The translations under genes were made by a program, and so were the position numbers. The notes under the pieces are model-generated. The model had not been told where the DNA came from, did not search any database, and worked only from the letters and a program-made list of their open reading frames with translations. A DNA stretch of 64,000 nt from Candidatus Bathyarchaeia archaeon (GTDB lineage: Archaea; Thermoproteota; Bathyarchaeia; Bathyarchaeales; Bathycorpusculaceae), in assembly GCA_041447175.1 (NCBI GenBank), contig CP166960.1, forward strand, positions 231,118 to 295,117, read 5' to 3'. This document shows, one piece after another, positions 62,044 to 64,000 of the stretch (position 1 is its first letter; the number at the start of each line of letters is the position of its first letter).

Positions 62044-62077
62044 GGAGGAATCCCTTGAAACAATACGTAAGGTGGGC

Positions 62078-62083
62078 TTATAA
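62078..62083 (-). promoter_or_regulatory. TATA box of membrane regulator gene
   Basis: TTATAA lies in the palindrome GCTTATAAGC, 35 bases before ATG 62043 on the minus strand. It sets the preferred start of the regulator gene. Confidence 0.45.
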
Positions 62084-62174
62084 GCTGTTTCAGTTTCTGA
62101 AACGCCTGTTACAGCCAACAACTAAACCCCTGTTCAGCCCATTGGTTTCTCGTAGAAAATGGAGGTGAAAAAGA

Positions 62175-62606
62175 ATGAAACTGAAAATGCTTCTGTTGGC
62201 TGGCGTCATAATTGGGCTCCTCGCAGTACCCCTTGCAGCTGCGGCTCCTTCGTTTGGGCAGGGAAAGACTCAGAACGGCGACACACTTCAGCTTCAAGAC
62301 AAGCAGCAGCTTCAAACGCAGGATTGCCTAAACGCTGCGGACGACTCTGTGGAGCCTCTGCAGAGCCAAGACCAAAACCAAACACAGACCCAAGACCAAC
62401 AACAACTCAGAACCCGAGACTGCAACTGTACGGACGCGTGTGGCGGCGACTGTAACCAAACTCAAACCCAGCAGCAAACTCGGACCTGTCTGCAACAGCA
62501 AGCTGGAGTCCAATCATCAACGGGCTACGGTAGCGGTGAACAAACCTGTAACTGCTATGCCTACATTCATGCACACCAGAATCGACAAGGCAACAAAACC
62601 CCATAA
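62175..62606 (+). CDS. Secreted Gln-rich, Cys-containing small protein
   Basis: GGAGGTGA at 62162-62169 lies five to six bases before ATG 62175. The 143-residue product has a signal peptide (MKLKMLLLAGVIIGLLAVPL) and a mature part made largely of Gln, Thr and Asp (QSQDQNQTQTQDQQQLRTRD). Cys occurs as DCNCTDACGGDC and as TCNCYA near the end. No domain is known. It resembles low-complexity secreted proteins. The divergent membrane regulator suggests controlled expression. Confidence 0.72.
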   Translation: MKLKMLLLAGVIIGLLAVPLAAAAPSFGQGKTQNGDTLQLQDKQQLQTQDCLNAADDSVEPLQSQDQNQTQTQDQQQLRTRDCNCTDACGGDCNQTQTQQQTRTCLQQQAGVQSSTGYGSGEQTCNCYAYIHAHQNRQGNKTP

Positions 62607-62712
62607 ACCATCAGCAGCCCCACTTTTTTCTTATTTTTTTGCCCCTTGAGTCAGGAGTTAACCTGACGTTTAGGTTTTGTGGATCAAATGTTCTAAACCT
62701 GTAAATCGCTCA

Positions 62713-64000
62713 GTGTCTTTTACTGCTTTGATTTCTTTGCCTAAACCGAACACAGACCCCGACTCTTCACATGCTACGCAGACTGTAGCAGAGACGCTTA
62801 CTGAAGCACAGATGGAAATGGGGTTAACTTCCGCGCAGGCACAACAGACGCTATTGGAATACGGGTTTAACGAGGTTCCCGAAAAGCGACCTAACCCTGT
62901 TTTGCAGTTTGCCAAAAAATTCTGGGGATTAACCGCTTGGATGCTGGAACTCATTATCGTGCTGTCGTGGTTTTTGCAAAAATACGCCGACGTCTACATT
63001 GTGCTGGGGCTGCTCATATTCAACGCCATCTTGGGCTTTGAGGAAGAATACCGCGCGTCAGGCGCCGTGGACGCCCTCAAAGACAAACTCCGCGTAAACG
63101 CCCGCGTTCTGCGTGATGGCATCTGGCGTCTTCTTCCCGCACGGGAACTGGTGCCCGGTGATGTGGTGCGCATCAGGGCAGGCGACTTTGTACCCGCCGA
63201 CGTGCAGTTAACAGCGGGTGCTCTCGAAGTGGATCAGTCCGCGCTCACAGGGGAATCATTGACGGTGCAGAAACAGGCTGGCGAAGTGGTTTACTCGGGT
63301 TCTATTGTTAAGCGTGGCGAATCCAGCGGTGTCGTTTCGGCGACGGGCGTCAAAACCTACTTTGGGCGCACGGCACAGCTGGTTCAACTTGCAAAACCCA
63401 AACTGCACATTGAAAAGGTCATTTCCAGCGTCATACGGTGGCTGCTGGTTATTGACTCCTCTCTTATTGGGGTGGCGTTAGTTTTCTCTTTCCTGTGGGG
63501 CTTTGGCATCTTGGAAGTACTCCCTATCGTTCTGGTGCTCCTGATGTCGGCTATCCCCGTGGCTTTGCCCGCTATGTTCACCGTAAGCATGTCTATCGGC
63601 GCGAAGGAACTTAGCAAAAAAGGGGTGCTGGTCACAAGGCTTAACGCTGTTGAAGCCGCCGCCACCATGAACGTATTGTGCGCAGACAAAACTGGAACCA
63701 TAACCATGAACCGGCTATCAATCGCCAAAGTTTTCCCCGCCGACGGCTTTACGGAAAGTGATGTGGTGTTTTATGGCGCTTTGGCGTCGCAGCAAGCAAA
63801 CCAAGACCCCATCGACTTGGCTTTCCTGAACATGGCTAAAGAGCAAAAGTTGCCGCTTGATTCGTTTGTGCAACGAGCATTTGTTCCGTTTGACGCCAAA
63901 ACCCGCAGAACCCAAGCCACCCTACAGCGGGGCAACGAAGAGTGCACGGTGACTAAAGGCGCAGTTAACACCATAGCCGAAGCCATCGGGCTCAAGGAGC
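62713..64000 (+). CDS. P3A-type plasma-membrane P-type ATPase, 3' part outside window
   Basis: The frame runs off the window with 429 residues seen. It shows GLTSAQAQQTLLEYGFNEVP at the start, TGES in the actuator domain near residue 180, ALPAMF in helix 4 and the phosphorylated Asp325 in CADKTGT. This matches plasma-membrane proton ATPases (P3A), which pump H+ out; some archaeal relatives are uncharacterised. GTG 62713 and TTG 62677 are possible starts. The gap 62,607-62,712 contains only a T-run. Confidence 0.88.
   Translation, partial: MSFTALISLPKPNTDPDSSHATQTVAETLTEAQMEMGLTSAQAQQTLLEYGFNEVPEKRPNPVLQFAKKFWGLTAWMLELIIVLSWFLQKYADVYIVLGLLIFNAILGFEEEYRASGAVDALKDKLRVNARVLRDGIWRLLPARELVPGDVVRIRAGDFVPADVQLTAGALEVDQSALTGESLTVQKQAGEVVYSGSIVKRGESSGVVSATGVKTYFGRTAQLVQLAKPKLHIEKVISSVIRWLLVIDSSLIGVALVFSFLWGFGILEVLPIVLVLLMSAIPVALPAMFTVSMSIGAKELSKKGVLVTRLNAVEAAATMNVLCADKTGTITMNRLSIAKVFPADGFTESDVVFYGALASQQANQDPIDLAFLNMAKEQKLPLDSFVQRAFVPFDAKTRRTQATLQRGNEECTVTKGAVNTIAEAIGLKE

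Overview
The window looks like a chromosomal segment of an archaeon. Archaeal markers are aIF1A, a GPN-loop GTPase, archaeal-type CobY and CobZ, a DUF4443 regulator, a UbiA lipid prenyltransferase next to a tetraether-synthase-like radical SAM enzyme, TATA-type promoters and many small zinc-ribbon proteins. Strong GGAGGTGA-type ribosome sites and PEF-like surface-protein tails would fit a TACK-lineage organism such as Bathyarchaeia. That placement is my inference; no rRNA gene is present and I recognised no tRNA gene.

Layout. 0-1.5 kb: the start of a membrane-domain/CobD fusion and a HEPN/MNT pair. 1.6-4.5 kb: three glycosyltransferases. 4.5-8.2 kb: two anchored proteins and a radical SAM/DUF362 pair. 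8.2-17.6 kb: a duplicated cassette of double-HTH Lrp-like regulator, divergent large secreted beta-propeller protein and a conserved structured intergenic element, followed by a kelch protein. 17.6-19.1 kb: the first cobS-cobY pair. 19.1-22.4 kb: epimerase, UbiA and a Tes-like radical SAM enzyme, probably envelope-lipid genes. 22.6-28.8 kb: two MFS transporters, DUF1616, two more glycosyltransferases and an unknown protein. 29.7-36.1 kb: a cobalamin salvage locus (CobZ, BtuFCD, an ATP-pyrophosphatase, a second CobS-CobY pair). 36.2-41.3 kb: beta-helix protein, nitrilase, HemW-like enzyme, asparagine-synthase-like protein, small zinc ribbon. 41.5-46.4 kb: three secreted repeat proteins with a shared PTIPE-type tail. 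46.8-50.0 kb: a Cys-rich substrate, a 61-residue protein and a radical SAM/SPASM maturase. 50.2-64 kb: HtpX, phosphodiesterase, CinA-like, transglutaminase-like, bacterial-type MetK, M29/NicX-like aminopeptidase, DUF4443 regulator, GPN GTPase, aIF1A, a mini C2H2 protein, an OB-fold protein, a membrane HTH regulator divergent from a Gln-rich secreted protein, and a P-type ATPase cut by the window end.

The strongest candidate for an undescribed system is 46,888-50,040. A 585-residue protein with no signal peptide ends in a 120-residue tract holding 33 cysteines spaced two or three residues apart. It is followed by a small helper-like protein and a radical SAM/SPASM enzyme of the kind that builds thioether links in peptides. 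The second is a covarying structured element found once behind each duplicated propeller gene (12,259-12,352 and 16,242-16,334). Cobalamin genes recur at three places (window start, 17.6-19.1 kb, 29.7-36.1 kb), including a membrane-tethered CobD and duplicated CobS/CobY, which suggests heavy reliance on corrinoid salvage.
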